From the NCBI RefSeq assembly GCF_039541815.1, contig NZ_BAABGY010000002.1, positions 186,001-250,000 on the forward strand: a DNA stretch of 64,000 nt, in the 5' to 3' direction. Numbering within the stretch: position 1 is the stretch's first letter; every line of letters begins with the position of its first letter. This document shows positions 39,265 through 47,976 of the stretch, piece after piece. Made by a program: the position numbers and the translations under genes. Source of the stretch: Flavisolibacter amylovorans. Lineage in GTDB: Bacteria > Bacteroidota > Bacteroidia > Chitinophagales > Chitinophagaceae. The notes beneath the pieces are model-generated. The model was not told where the DNA came from, made no database searches, and saw nothing but the letters and a program-made list of their open reading frames with translations.

Positions 39265-41342
39265 CACGCCAGCACCGCCGGCTCCACCCAGGCGCCGTTG
39301 GCTTTCAGCAGCCCGATGAGCTCCTCTACCGCCACTTCAGAGGGTACATTGCGCTTCACCACTTCCTTGCCCTTGTACAGCGTGATCTTGCCCGGCCCGG
39401 AGCCCACATATCCGAAGTCGGCGTCGGCCATCTCGCCGGGACCGTTCACGATGCAGCCCATGATGGCGATCTTGACGCCCTTCAAATGATGAGTGACGGC
39501 GCGGATCTTCGCCGTCGTTTCCTGCAGGTCGAAGAGGGTGCGGCCACAGCTCGGGCAGGAGATGTATTCTGTTTTGGAGATGCGGGTGCGGGTGGCCTGC
39601 AGGATAGAGAAGGCGGTGCTGTTAAGGAAGCGCTCGGCGCGGTCGGCCCCCGTGCTGTAGCGGCGGCCGGAGAGCGTGTTATATTGGTCGAACTGCGCGT
39701 AGGCGGCGGGCGTCATGCCGAGGCAGATGCCGTCGCCGATGCCGTCGAGCAGGAGGGCGCCGGCTTCCACGCCGAAGTGCACGAGGTGCTCGTCGGCGGT
39801 CTGCCAGTTGCTGTCGGTGATGAGCACAACCGGGTTGCGGACGCCGCGCTGGTCGAGCTCAATCACGAGGCGGCGCACCGACTGCATCGCGTTCTTGTTG
39901 GTGCTGCTCAGACAAAGCACTACGGAGGGATCGTTGGCGAGCGCTTCGAGGTGCGTCGCGGGATCCGTAGGACTACTGTAGGCGTCCACCATCACGAAGT
40001 TGAGCTCGCGGCTTTTCGCCATCGCGCCGGCGAAGCCAGCGTCGTCGAAGATGGGAAAGTATTTTTCGAGCGGGTTCTCGGCTTCGATGCCGTGTTGCTC
40101 GATGGTGAGCTCCCAGGTGGCGGGATACTGGATCACTTTCAGGGTGCCGGGCAATGCAAAGGGTACGGACAGGTGGCCGGTAAATACGTAGTCGGCAGCG
40201 GTGTCGGCGATCGTCCACTTGTCGGTGGCTTCGTTGTAGGTATACCCAATGTGCTTCAGGTCGGCAGGCGTGATGACGGGTAGCTTGGAGAGGTCTGCTA
40301 TCACCACGGGTACCTGTCCGCCGCCGATGTTGGAAACGGCAAACGAAGTGCGGCGCTTGTATGCATACGGGGAGAACACCCCCTCCCAGCCTCCCCCGGG
40401 AGGGGGAGGAGTACCCGCTTCGGGAGAAAGGTCTCCCTCCCCCCCGGGAAGGGACGGGGTGGGGTGGTATCTTTTTACCAGGTCCCTGCACACCGGGATC
40501 TCGAGCTCGGGGTCTTCGGTCAGCGACACGCGGATGGTATCGCCGATGCCGTCTTCGAGGAGGGCGCCGATGCCGATGGCGCTCTTGATGCGGCCGTCTT
40601 CGCCGTCGCCGGCCTCGGTCACGCCGAGGTGCAGCGGGTAGCACTCGCCGAACTCCTGCTGCATCTGCCGGATGAGGAGGCGGTAGGCCTGCACCATCAC
40701 CTGCGGGTTGCTCGATTTCATTGAGAGCACGATCCCGTGGTAGTCTTCGCTGCGCGCGATGCGGAGGAACTCCATGGCGCTTTCCACCATGCCCATCGGC
40801 GTATCGCCGTACCGGCTCAGGATGCGGTCGGAGAGGGAGCCGTGGTTGGTACCGATGCGCATGGCGGTGCCGTGCTCGCGGCAGATGCGCACGAGCGGCG
40901 TGAAGCGCTCTCGGATGCGGTCGATCTCCTCGGCATATTCCGCATCGGTGTATTCGATGTGCTCGAACTTTTTCTTGTCGACGTAGTTGCCCGGGTTCAC
41001 CCGCACTTTCTCCACGATGCGCGCGGCGATCTCGGCGGCGTTGGGCGTGAAGTGGATGTCGGCAACGAGCGGCGTGGTATAGCCGCGGCGGCGGAGTTCG
41101 TCCTTGATGGCCTGCAGGTTCTCGGCTTCCTTTTTTGAGGGAGCGGTGATGCGCACGAGCTCAGCGCCCGCCTCGATGCAGCGGATCGTCTGCTCCACGG
41201 TGGCCAGGGTGTCCATCGTGTCGGTGGTGGTCATCGTCTGTACCCGGATCGGGTGGTCGCCGCCGATCCAGAGATCGCCGATGCGCACGGCGCGGGTACG
41301 GAGGCGCTTATAGGAAGTCAGGCTTTCGGTATAATACTGCAT
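39264..41342 (-). CDS. ispG: 4-hydroxy-3-methylbut-2-enyl diphosphate synthase, long type
   Basis: 692 residues from MQYYTESLTSYKRLRTRAVR at 41342; the longer frame upstream is only translated repeat words. IspG makes HMBPP in the MEP isoprenoid pathway with a 4Fe-4S cluster. The long form has an inserted middle domain, known from plants, Chlamydiae and Bacteroidota. TIM-barrel segments (PLVADIHFTPNAAEIAA, RIGTNHGSLSDRIL, HLGVTEAGDGEDGR) come first. The cluster ligands are near the end: CPSCGRTLFDLQ and MGCIVNGPGEMADADFG. Near residues 290-325 a Pro/Gly-rich stretch (TPSLPGGEGDLSPEAGTPP, then PPGGGWEGVF) is encoded by a palindromic repeat and looks like an in-frame insertion. Confidence 0.93.
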   Translation of the reverse strand: MQYYTESLTSYKRLRTRAVRIGDLWIGGDHPIRVQTMTTTDTMDTLATVEQTIRCIEAGAELVRITAPSKKEAENLQAIKDELRRRGYTTPLVADIHFTPNAAEIAARIVEKVRVNPGNYVDKKKFEHIEYTDAEYAEEIDRIRERFTPLVRICREHGTAMRIGTNHGSLSDRILSRYGDTPMGMVESAMEFLRIARSEDYHGIVLSMKSSNPQVMVQAYRLLIRQMQQEFGECYPLHLGVTEAGDGEDGRIKSAIGIGALLEDGIGDTIRVSLTEDPELEIPVCRDLVKRYHPTPSLPGGEGDLSPEAGTPPPPGGGWEGVFSPYAYKRRTSFAVSNIGGGQVPVVIADLSKLPVITPADLKHIGYTYNEATDKWTIADTAADYVFTGHLSVPFALPGTLKVIQYPATWELTIEQHGIEAENPLEKYFPIFDDAGFAGAMAKSRELNFVMVDAYSSPTDPATHLEALANDPSVVLCLSSTNKNAMQSVRRLVIELDQRGVRNPVVLITDSNWQTADEHLVHFGVEAGALLLDGIGDGICLGMTPAAYAQFDQYNTLSGRRYSTGADRAERFLNSTAFSILQATRTRISKTEYISCPSCGRTLFDLQETTAKIRAVTHHLKGVKIAIMGCIVNGPGEMADADFGYVGSGPGKITLYKGKEVVKRNVPSEVAVEELIGLLKANGAWVEPAVLA
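40375..40475. repeat. GC-rich palindromic element inserted within ispG
   Basis: Contains CCTCCCCCGGGAGGGGG and further G/C-run palindromes, keeps the reading frame open and codes for Pro/Gly-rich residues. It lies exactly between two conserved IspG blocks (LVKRYH and YAYKRRTSFAVSNIGGG). Confidence 0.75.
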
Positions 41343-41354
41343 AGGAGTGTGGCA

Positions 41355-41440
41355 AAGGTAGACTAATGTGCTAATGGGGTAATGTGCTAATGGGGTAATG
41401 GGAGAATGGGGTAATGGGAGAATGGGGTGATGGGATAATG
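41355..41440. repeat. AATGTGCT/AATGGGGT tandem words upstream of ispG
   Basis: Ten or so 8-10 bp words (CTAATGTG, CTAATGGGG, AATGGGAG). The complementary words (AGCACATT, CCCATTAGC) lie at 41553-41595, so the segment between is flanked by inverted arrays. The same words recur at 43195-43225, 43465-43495 and 46545-46590. Confidence 0.85.
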
Positions 41441-41597
41441 AAGAACAGGTTTTGGAAAGTTGGCGGAGAGAGCGCCATTCCTGTTTGTTACCCCGGGCCT
41501 GCCGGGGAAGCAATGGATTTTCAAGGTGACATAAGGGACCGGAATGACCTGGCATTGATTAGCACATCAGCACATTAACCCATTAGCAAATTAAACC

Positions 41598-42146
41598 CTA
41601 CCAATCCTTCGAGGGGTTGTTGCCGCCGCCGGGCTGCTGCTTGCTTTGCTGGAGCTTGCGCTCCTTGTCTTTGAGTTGCTCAAGCTTTTTGTCGGCCTCC
41701 GAATTGTTCATTTTAGCGCCGCCGCCTCCGCCGCCGCTTTGCTTTTTGAGCTCCAGCAGGGCTTTTTGCAGGTTGTCGCGGGCCTCTTTGTCGGCCGGGT
41801 CGATCCGGAGCGCCGATTTGTAGGCGTCGATGCTTTGCTCCAGGGCCTTTTGCTTCGTGTATACCACGCCGGTATTGTACCAGGCTTTCTCCTGCAGGGC
41901 GCGGTCTTCGGTCTGGGTGGTGAGCGGCGCCAGCACGGCCAGGGCTTCGTCGAAGCGGTTCTGCTTGATGAGCGCGTTGGCGAGGTTGTACTTCGTGGTG
42001 AGGTTGTCGCCCGCGCGCCGGTAGAGCTGCTCGGCGGCCGCGTAATTGCCTTCGCGGTAAAAGTCGTTTCCGCGCTTCACCTCGTCGGCCTGGGCGGCGG
42101 CTGTGCTAGCGGTCAGCGCCAGCAAAAGGGTGGAGAGCCATTTCAT
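41598..42146 (-). CDS. batC: TPR protein, BatC-like
   Basis: 182 residues. A signal peptide (WLSTLLLALTASTAAAQA) is followed by tetratricopeptide repeats (GNDFYREGNYAAAEQLYRRA, ALEQSIDAYKSALRIDPADK) and a Lys/Gln-rich coiled tail (EQLKDKERKLQQSKQ). It overlaps the preceding VWA gene by 4 bp (ATGA). This pair is the BatB-BatC part of the Bat operon, linked to stress tolerance in Bacteroidota. Expected to be periplasmic and to work with BatB. Confidence 0.82.
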   Translation of the reverse strand: MKWLSTLLLALTASTAAAQADEVKRGNDFYREGNYAAAEQLYRRAGDNLTTKYNLANALIKQNRFDEALAVLAPLTTQTEDRALQEKAWYNTGVVYTKQKALEQSIDAYKSALRIDPADKEARDNLQKALLELKKQSGGGGGGAKMNNSEADKKLEQLKDKERKLQQSKQQPGGGNNPSKDW

Positions 42147-43159
42147 GCGGCTACCTTTTTTCGTTCGGGAAGGAGGCCCTGTAGCACGAGCAGGACGAGC
42201 ATCGGCAGCAGGAGCCAGTGGTAAAAGGGGTCGTAGCTGAGGTTGGCCTTGTCTACGAGCGGGGCGCTCTTGACGTTGGCCACGGCCGCCAGCAGGGCGC
42301 TCTGGGCGGCGGCCCGGTCGCTGAGGAGGAGATATTGTCCTTTGCCTACCGAAGCGATGTTCTGGAGCAGCTCCTGGTTGAGGCGGGAAACCACCGTATT
42401 GCCGGACTCGTCCTTCTTGAGCGTTTTCGTCTTGGGATCGATGAGCGTAGTGCCGCCGGGCGAGCCGATGCCCACCGTGTTGATCAGCACGCCGCGGTCA
42501 GTGAGTGCTTTGGCCGATTCGAGGGCTTTGTCGTCGTGCGTTTCGCCGTCGGTGAGCAGGAGCACGGTGCGGTAGCGGCCGGTGTTCTCGATGCCGAACA
42601 GCTCGCGGCACTGGTCGAGCGCTTCGCCCACGGCGGTGCCCTGCGCGGGCAGCTGGCCGGGGTTGGCGGCGTCGATGAAGAGTTCGGCGGCGCTGTGGTC
42701 GTAGGTGAGGGGGAGTTGCGCGTAGGCATGGCCGGCAAAGACGACCAGGGCTACGCGGTCGTTGCGGCGCTGGCGGATGAGGCTTTTGAGCAGGTCTTTG
42801 GCGGCCTGGAGGCGGTTGGGCGCCACGTCGCTGGCGAGCATCGAATTACTGACGTCGAGGGCGAACACCTGGTCGATGCCGGTGCGGAGCTCCGGATCGC
42901 CGGCGGCGGGCCGGCGCGGGTTGGCAAGTGCCAGGATGCCGAGGGCAAAGGCCAACAGACCCAGGAAGAAGCGCGTGGCGGCGCGGTGCGGGCTGCGCCC
43001 GGGCATCATCCGCGCGATGAGGGCGGCGTCGCCAAGGCCCGCGATGCGGCGGCGCTGCCAGCGGCGATAGCTCCACCAGGCCAGGGCCAGCAGGGGCACC
43101 AGCGCCAGCAGGTATAGGGCCTCGGGGCGTCCGAACTCGATGTCGAAGGGAAGGGTCAT
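42143..43159 (-). CDS. batB: VWA-domain membrane protein, BatB-like
   Basis: 338 residues with two N-terminal hydrophobic helices (near 15-30 and 64-80), a von Willebrand A domain and a C-terminal helix (WLLLPMLVLLVLQGLLPE). The metal-binding MIDAS is complete: DVSNS (Asp102, Ser104, Ser106), a Thr in GTAVGEAL and Asp in TDGETHDD. Bat proteins form an envelope complex, usually with a MoxR ATPase and BatA, which are not in this window; the gene upstream is unrelated and on the other side of a repeat region. Confidence 0.85.
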   Translation of the reverse strand: MTLPFDIEFGRPEALYLLALVPLLALAWWSYRRWQRRRIAGLGDAALIARMMPGRSPHRAATRFFLGLLAFALGILALANPRRPAAGDPELRTGIDQVFALDVSNSMLASDVAPNRLQAAKDLLKSLIRQRRNDRVALVVFAGHAYAQLPLTYDHSAAELFIDAANPGQLPAQGTAVGEALDQCRELFGIENTGRYRTVLLLTDGETHDDKALESAKALTDRGVLINTVGIGSPGGTTLIDPKTKTLKKDESGNTVVSRLNQELLQNIASVGKGQYLLLSDRAAAQSALLAAVANVKSAPLVDKANLSYDPFYHWLLLPMLVLLVLQGLLPERKKVAA

Positions 43160-43277
43160 CCGTGCCGTAAATGTAAATATCAGGCCAGCAATTAATTTGC
43201 TAATGTGTGAATGTGCTGATGTGCTAATAAGGTTCAGGAGGGTTCAGAATGGTTCAGGAAGGTTGGTGGCGACCAAC

Positions 43278-43343
43278 CAGCCCACGGCTTCAGCCGTGGG
43301 TTTTCGAAATGTACCAGCCCATAGCTTCAGCTATGGGTTTTCG
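43278..43343 (+). repeat. Doublet of REP-like hairpins
   Basis: CCCACGG-CTTCAG-CCGTGGG (43281-43300) and CCCATAG-CTTCAG-CTATGGG (43318-43337), each preceded by CCAG and followed by TTTTCG. The stems covary (CGG/CCG against TAG/CTA) while the loop is constant, which is typical of REP-type elements. One transposase-linked family may spread them; none is in the window. Confidence 0.85.
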
Positions 43344-43420
43344 ATTTGCCCTTATTACCCCGAGCTTGTCGAGGGATACCTTGACTTCGCCTGAGGCGAC
43401 GTGGCCAAGGCAACGCCAAC

Positions 43421-43444
43421 AAAAAAGCTCCCAAATAGGGAGCT
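43421..43444 (-). terminator. Terminator of the beta-lactamase gene
   Basis: On the minus strand AGCTCCC-TATTT-GGGAGCT is followed by TTTTT; it lies about 50 bp after the gene's stop. Confidence 0.75.
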
Positions 43445-43494
43445 CGCTGTTTTTTGAGCTGATCAGCACATTAGCACATCAACACATTAGCACA

Positions 43495-44301
43495 TTACTT
43501 CTTTCCTTCCAGGAAGCCCAGGTGCTTCAGGATGCCTTTGAGCATCGAGAGGCGTATGGTGGCGAGGTCAGCGCGGGAAGGGTCGGCCTCGAGGTTCATG
43601 ACGAAGAAATAGGGACGGTTGTTCTCCTCCACCCAGCCCACGATCCAGGCAATGGAGCGGCCGTTCTCGCGGTGGCCCCAGCCGGTCTTGTAGCTTAGCT
43701 TGTACTGGGGCGTATTCTCGAACAGCATCGCGCGCTTCACGATCTCCTGGTTGGTCTTGAAGAAGGGCAGCTGGTTGAAGTACAGGCGCTTCACAAGGCC
43801 CAGCTCCTCGTCGGGGCGCACCTTGAGCGAGTTGTCGAGCCAGAAGGTATCGATCTTCGAGATCTTGCGGTTGCCGTAGGACAGCGAGTCGAGCCAGTGC
43901 TGCATCGTGTCGCGGCCGATGCGGCGGGCGAGCTCTCCGTACCAGGCCGGGCAGGAGATGCGGAAGGCATCGTACATCGTCATGTCGCGGTTGCACTCGG
44001 GGCGGCCACGGTCCACGCCGTCCCAGCGGATGACCATCGAGTCGTTGGTGATCTTGCCGGTCTGCAGGCCGACGAGGGAGTTGACGATCTTGAAGGTGGA
44101 GGCGGGCAGGTAAGCCGAGTCGCGGAAGCGCGTCAGGTTGTGCACAGTGAACTCCCCGTTGGTATTGTCCATGAGGGCGAAGCAGCCGTCCACTTTGGCG
44201 TCGGTAAAGAATTTGGCGAGCGATTCGTCGGTGGTGACGTTATTGGGCGAGCAGCCCGCGAACAGCAGCAGGGCCAGCAGGGAAGCGAGGAAAGAACGCA
44301 T
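43495..44301 (-). CDS. Class D beta-lactamase homologue, lipoprotein
   Basis: 268 residues if started at MRSFLASLLALLLFAGC; the signal ends in a lipobox (FAGC, Cys17). Class D hallmarks: active-site STFK (Ser68-Lys71), YGN (142-144) and KTG (205-207). The second motif, normally SxV, reads SCP (116-118) within ISCPAWYGELARR, so valine is replaced by proline. It may hydrolyse beta-lactams or be a related envelope hydrolase; activity with the altered motif is uncertain. It stands alone with no regulator. The chromosome context suggests an intrinsic gene rather than a mobile one. Confidence 0.85.
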   Translation of the reverse strand: MRSFLASLLALLLFAGCSPNNVTTDESLAKFFTDAKVDGCFALMDNTNGEFTVHNLTRFRDSAYLPASTFKIVNSLVGLQTGKITNDSMVIRWDGVDRGRPECNRDMTMYDAFRISCPAWYGELARRIGRDTMQHWLDSLSYGNRKISKIDTFWLDNSLKVRPDEELGLVKRLYFNQLPFFKTNQEIVKRAMLFENTPQYKLSYKTGWGHRENGRSIAWIVGWVEENNRPYFFVMNLEADPSRADLATIRLSMLKGILKHLGFLEGKK

Positions 44302-44771
44302 AATGGTGGGATTCGGCCGCAAAGTTGGGAGGTGGCACGCGGAAAGCGCGGAAAACGCGGAAAAATATTTCTTTACTAAGATGGCTTACTTCGGTTTGCA
44401 GCATCCTCAAGGTGCTGCGGCTTGGTGGGCTGGTTTTCTTATTCATGCTACCTTTCTTTCGGTGAAAGTCATTTGATAAAACGCGGAAAACAAAAAGAGA
44501 ATACAAGCGGCATAGACCTCCCAGCCAGCTTCGTTAGCCACTCTATTAGACCCTCCCTTTTCCGCGTTTTATAAGTGCGACTGCCCTCAAAGACCGCTTC
44601 AATTTTTAGCCGGAAAGCTCGTTCCGGGGCACCCGCACGAAAGGAAAAGCCGGTTCAATAGAGCGGCTTCCCGCACTAAATGATTCAGCGTGTTCCGCGT
44701 CTTCCGCGTGCCACCCCGCGCCATATCCACTTTTTTTGGCATCTTTAGGGCACCAAAAACTGTTTCTCCTG
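44302..44771. other. Intergenic space upstream of the beta-lactamase and lipoprotein genes
   Basis: 470 bp between two divergent genes. No supported frame. GCGGAAAA-type words appear at about 44340-44365 and 44480-44490 and GCGTCTTCCGCGTG at 44694-44712. Promoters for both genes are expected here but no exact -7 element is seen. Confidence 0.55.
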
Positions 44772-45680
44772 ATGCGTTTGCTCTCCTTGTCGCTCCTCGC
44801 TGCCGTGGTCCTGTGCAGCTGTAAAAAGAATCAGAAGGCCGAGGCCCGGGCACAGCTTGTATTCAAATTCAAATTTGACAGCACGCAGCTGCGTCTCGAC
44901 AACATCGGCCAGCCGAGCAATATCGCCGCCGGCGGCGCGGCGCAGAGCCCTGTCTTCAATGCGATGAGCGCTCACTACCTCGAGCTGGCACCCACGGCCT
45001 TCACGGCCCTCGGCTCCGGCCTCGTGCTCTGGCGCGCCCCGGAGGTGGCCTCCGCCACCGGCCCGGCCATCGATTTCGACCAGAGCAACGTGGTGGGCGA
45101 CGGCGGCACCTTTTTCAGCACCCCGCTGCGCAACATCCCGCCCGGCGAGTACGAGTGGCTCCGCCTCTCCGTAGCCTACCAGAATTTCGACGTGAAGTAT
45201 TCCATCGATACCACCATCGCCGGCAACCGCATCCAGCAGGAAGCTTCCGGCACCATCGCGGGCTTTATCGGCTTCAACAACTTTATCCGCAGCTTCCGGG
45301 TAAAGGAGCGCAGCATTGCCGTGAACGGCGCCCGCCCGCAGGGCTTCTGGGGCTTCGAGTCGGCGCTGCGCTACAACGGCATCACGTTTACGGTGCTCGA
45401 CTCGGCCACCGCCCCTTCCGGCGCCACCACGGTGGTGAACCCGCTCTTTACCTCCTCGCCGGTGCCCGCCGGCTCCTGCGTCGTTACCGGCTCTTTCCTC
45501 CCGGGCAAGCTGCGCATCACCGGCGCCGAAACCGAAAACATCGTGGTGGAAGTGTCGCTGTCGACCAACAAAAGCTTCGAGTGGGACGACCGCATGCCCA
45601 ACGGCCGCTGGGAGCCGCTCAAAGGCGAGAAGGTGCGCGATATGGGCCTGCGCGGGATGCTGCCGCGGATCATGGAATAA
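44772..45680 (+). CDS. Lipoprotein of unknown function
   Basis: 302 residues. A lipoprotein signal (LSLLAAVVLCSC) is followed by a beta-rich domain (AQLVFKFKFDSTQLRLDNIG, FNNFIRSFRVKERSI, KLRITGAETENIVVEVSLST). No family recognised with certainty. A role at the outer membrane or in the periplasm is likely. It is monocistronic, with an AAACCTCCT array behind it. Confidence 0.6.
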   Translation: MRLLSLSLLAAVVLCSCKKNQKAEARAQLVFKFKFDSTQLRLDNIGQPSNIAAGGAAQSPVFNAMSAHYLELAPTAFTALGSGLVLWRAPEVASATGPAIDFDQSNVVGDGGTFFSTPLRNIPPGEYEWLRLSVAYQNFDVKYSIDTTIAGNRIQQEASGTIAGFIGFNNFIRSFRVKERSIAVNGARPQGFWGFESALRYNGITFTVLDSATAPSGATTVVNPLFTSSPVPAGSCVVTGSFLPGKLRITGAETENIVVEVSLSTNKSFEWDDRMPNGRWEPLKGEKVRDMGLRGMLPRIME

Positions 45681-45683
45681 CGC

Positions 45684-45822
45684 GAGAAAAGGTTTAGGAG
45701 GTTTAGGGGGTTTAGAAGGTTGGCTGGCGCACGCAACCCCCTAAACTTTCTAAACCTCCTAAACCTCCTAAACCTCCTAAACCTCCTAAACCTCCTAAAC
45801 CTCCTAAACCTCCTAAACCCTT
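45684..45822. repeat. Hairpin array of AAACCTCCT words
   Basis: AGGTTTAGGAGGTTTAGGGGG-type purine words on the left arm and about ten AAACCTCCT copies on the right arm can fold on each other, centred near 45725. Period on the right arm is 9 bp. It lies between convergent genes and may act as terminator. Confidence 0.9.
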
Positions 45823-45834
45823 CTCTTCAGAACA

Positions 45835-46350
45835 TCACCGCATTCGTTCTAACACCGCGCGCTGGTAGCTTTTCGTGGGGAAGCTTTTAACCTCGGGCGA
45901 TGCTTCGGTGCCGTGGCCGGACGTGCGCACCGGGGCAACGCCGGTGGCATGAAATTCGGCGATGAGGCGGCCGCCCTCGAGCCAGTAAGCGTTGTGGATG
46001 GTGCTGCTCTGCACGCTGAAAGCGCTCGTGAGGCGCCCGCCCACCCAGTACTGGTCGAGCAGGATGCCGTTGCGCTCGTCGATGAGCCAGTGGCCTTTGG
46101 CGCTGTCTGCCGGGCGGAGCACGTAGGGCCGGTCGTCCCGAAGCGAGTCGCCGTAAACGATCCGCCAGGTGTATTGCCCGGCCGTGTCGGTGCGCCCGAT
46201 CAGGAGCTGCATCGTGACGGTCCGGGGCTCCTTCTTGCCGGCGGAATACCAGTGGAGGGTACCCTTCCAGTGGCCCACGAAGGCTTCAGGAAAGTCCTGG
46301 GCGGCGGCAGTGCCGGAAAGCAGTAAGAGGAACAGGAGCAGGCGTTTCAT
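45835..46350 (-). CDS. Secreted protein of unknown function
   Basis: 171 residues with a clear signal peptide (LLLFLLLLSGTAAAQ) and a single small beta-rich domain (FVGHWKGTLHWYSAGKKEPR, YVLRPADSAKGHWLIDER, LIAEFHATGVAPVR), reminiscent of lipocalin-like barrels. Function unknown; periplasmic. Confidence 0.6.
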   Translation of the reverse strand: MKRLLLFLLLLSGTAAAQDFPEAFVGHWKGTLHWYSAGKKEPRTVTMQLLIGRTDTAGQYTWRIVYGDSLRDDRPYVLRPADSAKGHWLIDERNGILLDQYWVGGRLTSAFSVQSSTIHNAYWLEGGRLIAEFHATGVAPVRTSGHGTEASPEVKSFPTKSYQRAVLERMR

Positions 46351-46597
46351 CGCCGAAAGCTAGGGAATTCCGGAAAAGGTTTTGGAAGGGTTTTGACGGG
46401 TTTTGAGAAGTTATTGGTCCCTCAACTGTGTTGTTTCACCCGCGCCTTTTCGTGTATCACTTTTTAGATCCTTTTGCCAAGGCCTGCCTGGTCGCACAAC
46501 CTTTCAAAAACCCTTCTGCACCCTCCTGAGCCTTATTCCCCCATCAGCACATTACCCCATTAGCACATTAGCAAATTCTCCCATTATCTTCGCCACG

Positions 46598-47152
46598 ATG
46601 GCATTAACCAATCAAGATGACGCGGAGCTCCTCCGGCAGTTTCGCGAGCCGGCTACGAAGGAGGCTGCCTATACGGCGCTGGTGCGGAAGTACCAGGAGC
46701 GGCTGTACTGGCATGTGCGCCGCATCGTGGTGAGCCACGACGATGCCAGCGACGTGCTCCAGAACGTGTTCATCCGCGTCTGGAACGCCCTTGAAAATTT
46801 CAAGCAGGAATCGCAGCTCTACACCTGGCTCTACCGCATCGCTACCAACGAATGCCTGACCTTCCTGGAGAGCCAGAAAAAGCGGGCGGCGGTGCCGCTC
46901 GGCGACGTGGAATCGGGGCTCGAGAACCGCATCAAGGCCGACCCCGGCTTCGACGCCAACCGCCTCGAGTGGAAGCTCCAGCTCGCGATCCAGCAACTTC
47001 CTGAGAAACAGCGCATTGTGTTTACGCTCCGGTACTACGACGAGATGCCCTACGAGGAGATGAGCCGGGTGCTCGAAACGAGCGAGGGCGCCCTAAAAGC
47101 AAGCTATCACCACGCCGTCAAAAAAGTAGAGGATTATATCAAAAACCATTAA
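46598..47152 (+). CDS. ECF-type RNA polymerase sigma factor
   Basis: 184 residues. Region 2 (YQERLYWHVRRIVVSHDDAS, DVLQNVFIRVWNALENF) and region 4 (QLPEKQRIVFTLRYYDEMPY, ALKASYHHAVKKVEDYIK) are complete. The ATG at 46598 is chosen since the longer frame is translated repeat words. It heads an operon with a membrane protein of anti-sigma type and a Spy-like periplasmic protein, the usual layout of an envelope-signal response. The target genes are not visible. Confidence 0.9.
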   Translation: MALTNQDDAELLRQFREPATKEAAYTALVRKYQERLYWHVRRIVVSHDDASDVLQNVFIRVWNALENFKQESQLYTWLYRIATNECLTFLESQKKRAAVPLGDVESGLENRIKADPGFDANRLEWKLQLAIQQLPEKQRIVFTLRYYDEMPYEEMSRVLETSEGALKASYHHAVKKVEDYIKNH

Positions 47153-47185
47153 ACCTCATCCCCCGCCCGGGGTCAGAGAACCCGT

Positions 47186-47920
47186 ATGACCGAACGCAGG
47201 CACATAGCAGAAGAGCTTCACGGGCTGGGCAGCACGCTGCCGCATGGCCCGACGGGGATCCCGTATGCCGTTCCGGAGGGCTTTTTCGACGCTTTCCCGG
47301 GAACGCTGCTGGCCCGCCTGCACGAAGTTGCCGCAACCGACGACCCGAAGGCGGAGCTAGAAGGGCTCTCGCCCCTGCTGGCCGGGCTGCCGAAGCGGAT
47401 GCCCTTCTCGGTGCCGGAAGGTTTTTTCGGAGCGACCCCCGCCCTTCCCGGGGCGCCGGAACTGCCCGCCCTGCTGTCCGCTCACGACCGCCGCATGCCG
47501 TACACCGTTCCCGGGGGCTACTTCGAATCGCTGCCGGAAACCCTCCTCGAAGCGGTGCGCCCGAAGGCCAAAGTAGTACCCCTGGGCCGCCGCCCCTGGT
47601 ACCGCACCGCCGCCGCTGCGGCCGTGGTGGGACTGCTGGCGATCGGGGGCTGGTTCTACTCGGGCTCCGGCACGGGCACTACTCCCGATGTGGCGGCCAA
47701 CCCCGAGGCCTGGGTAGAGAAGCGCCTCAACAGCGTACCCGACCAGGCACTGGAGGAGTTCATCGAAACGGCCGACCCAGTGCACGGCGCCGACCTGGCC
47801 CGCAACGAGCCCCGCAAGGCGGAGGTCAACTCCCTGCTCAGCGACGTCTCCGACCAGGAGATGGCTGCCTTCCTGGAACAGGTGCCTACCGACGACGAGC
47901 ACCTGAACGCGATCAATTAA
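47186..47920 (+). CDS. Membrane partner of the sigma factor with three VPxGFF repeats
   Basis: 244 residues. The N-terminal half has three copies of a motif: IPYAVPEGFFDAFP (near 25), MPFSVPEGFFGATP (near 72) and MPYTVPGGYFESLP (near 103). A single membrane helix follows (AAAAAVVGLLAIGGWFYSG, near 138-156), then an acidic periplasmic part ending in repeats of DQEMAAFLEQVP type. Position directly after the sigma gene and the topology suggest an anti-sigma factor, though the classical zinc motif is missing. The repeats may bind the sigma factor. Confidence 0.7.
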   Translation: MTERRHIAEELHGLGSTLPHGPTGIPYAVPEGFFDAFPGTLLARLHEVAATDDPKAELEGLSPLLAGLPKRMPFSVPEGFFGATPALPGAPELPALLSAHDRRMPYTVPGGYFESLPETLLEAVRPKAKVVPLGRRPWYRTAAAAAVVGLLAIGGWFYSGSGTGTTPDVAANPEAWVEKRLNSVPDQALEEFIETADPVHGADLARNEPRKAEVNSLLSDVSDQEMAAFLEQVPTDDEHLNAIN

Positions 47921-47976
47921 TACACACGCACTCATACCGGTTTCGAACGAACTTTGTGTGACCCTGGCAAAACCGA

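Noticed and set aside
41343..41555. Upstream extension of ispG by 71 codons
   Set aside because: The extra residues are translated AATGGGG/AGCACATT repeat words and are absent from IspG proteins, so the start was set at 41342.
46403..46597. Upstream extension of the sigma factor by 65 codons
   Set aside because: It again translates repeat words; sigma region 2 begins soon after the ATG at 46598.
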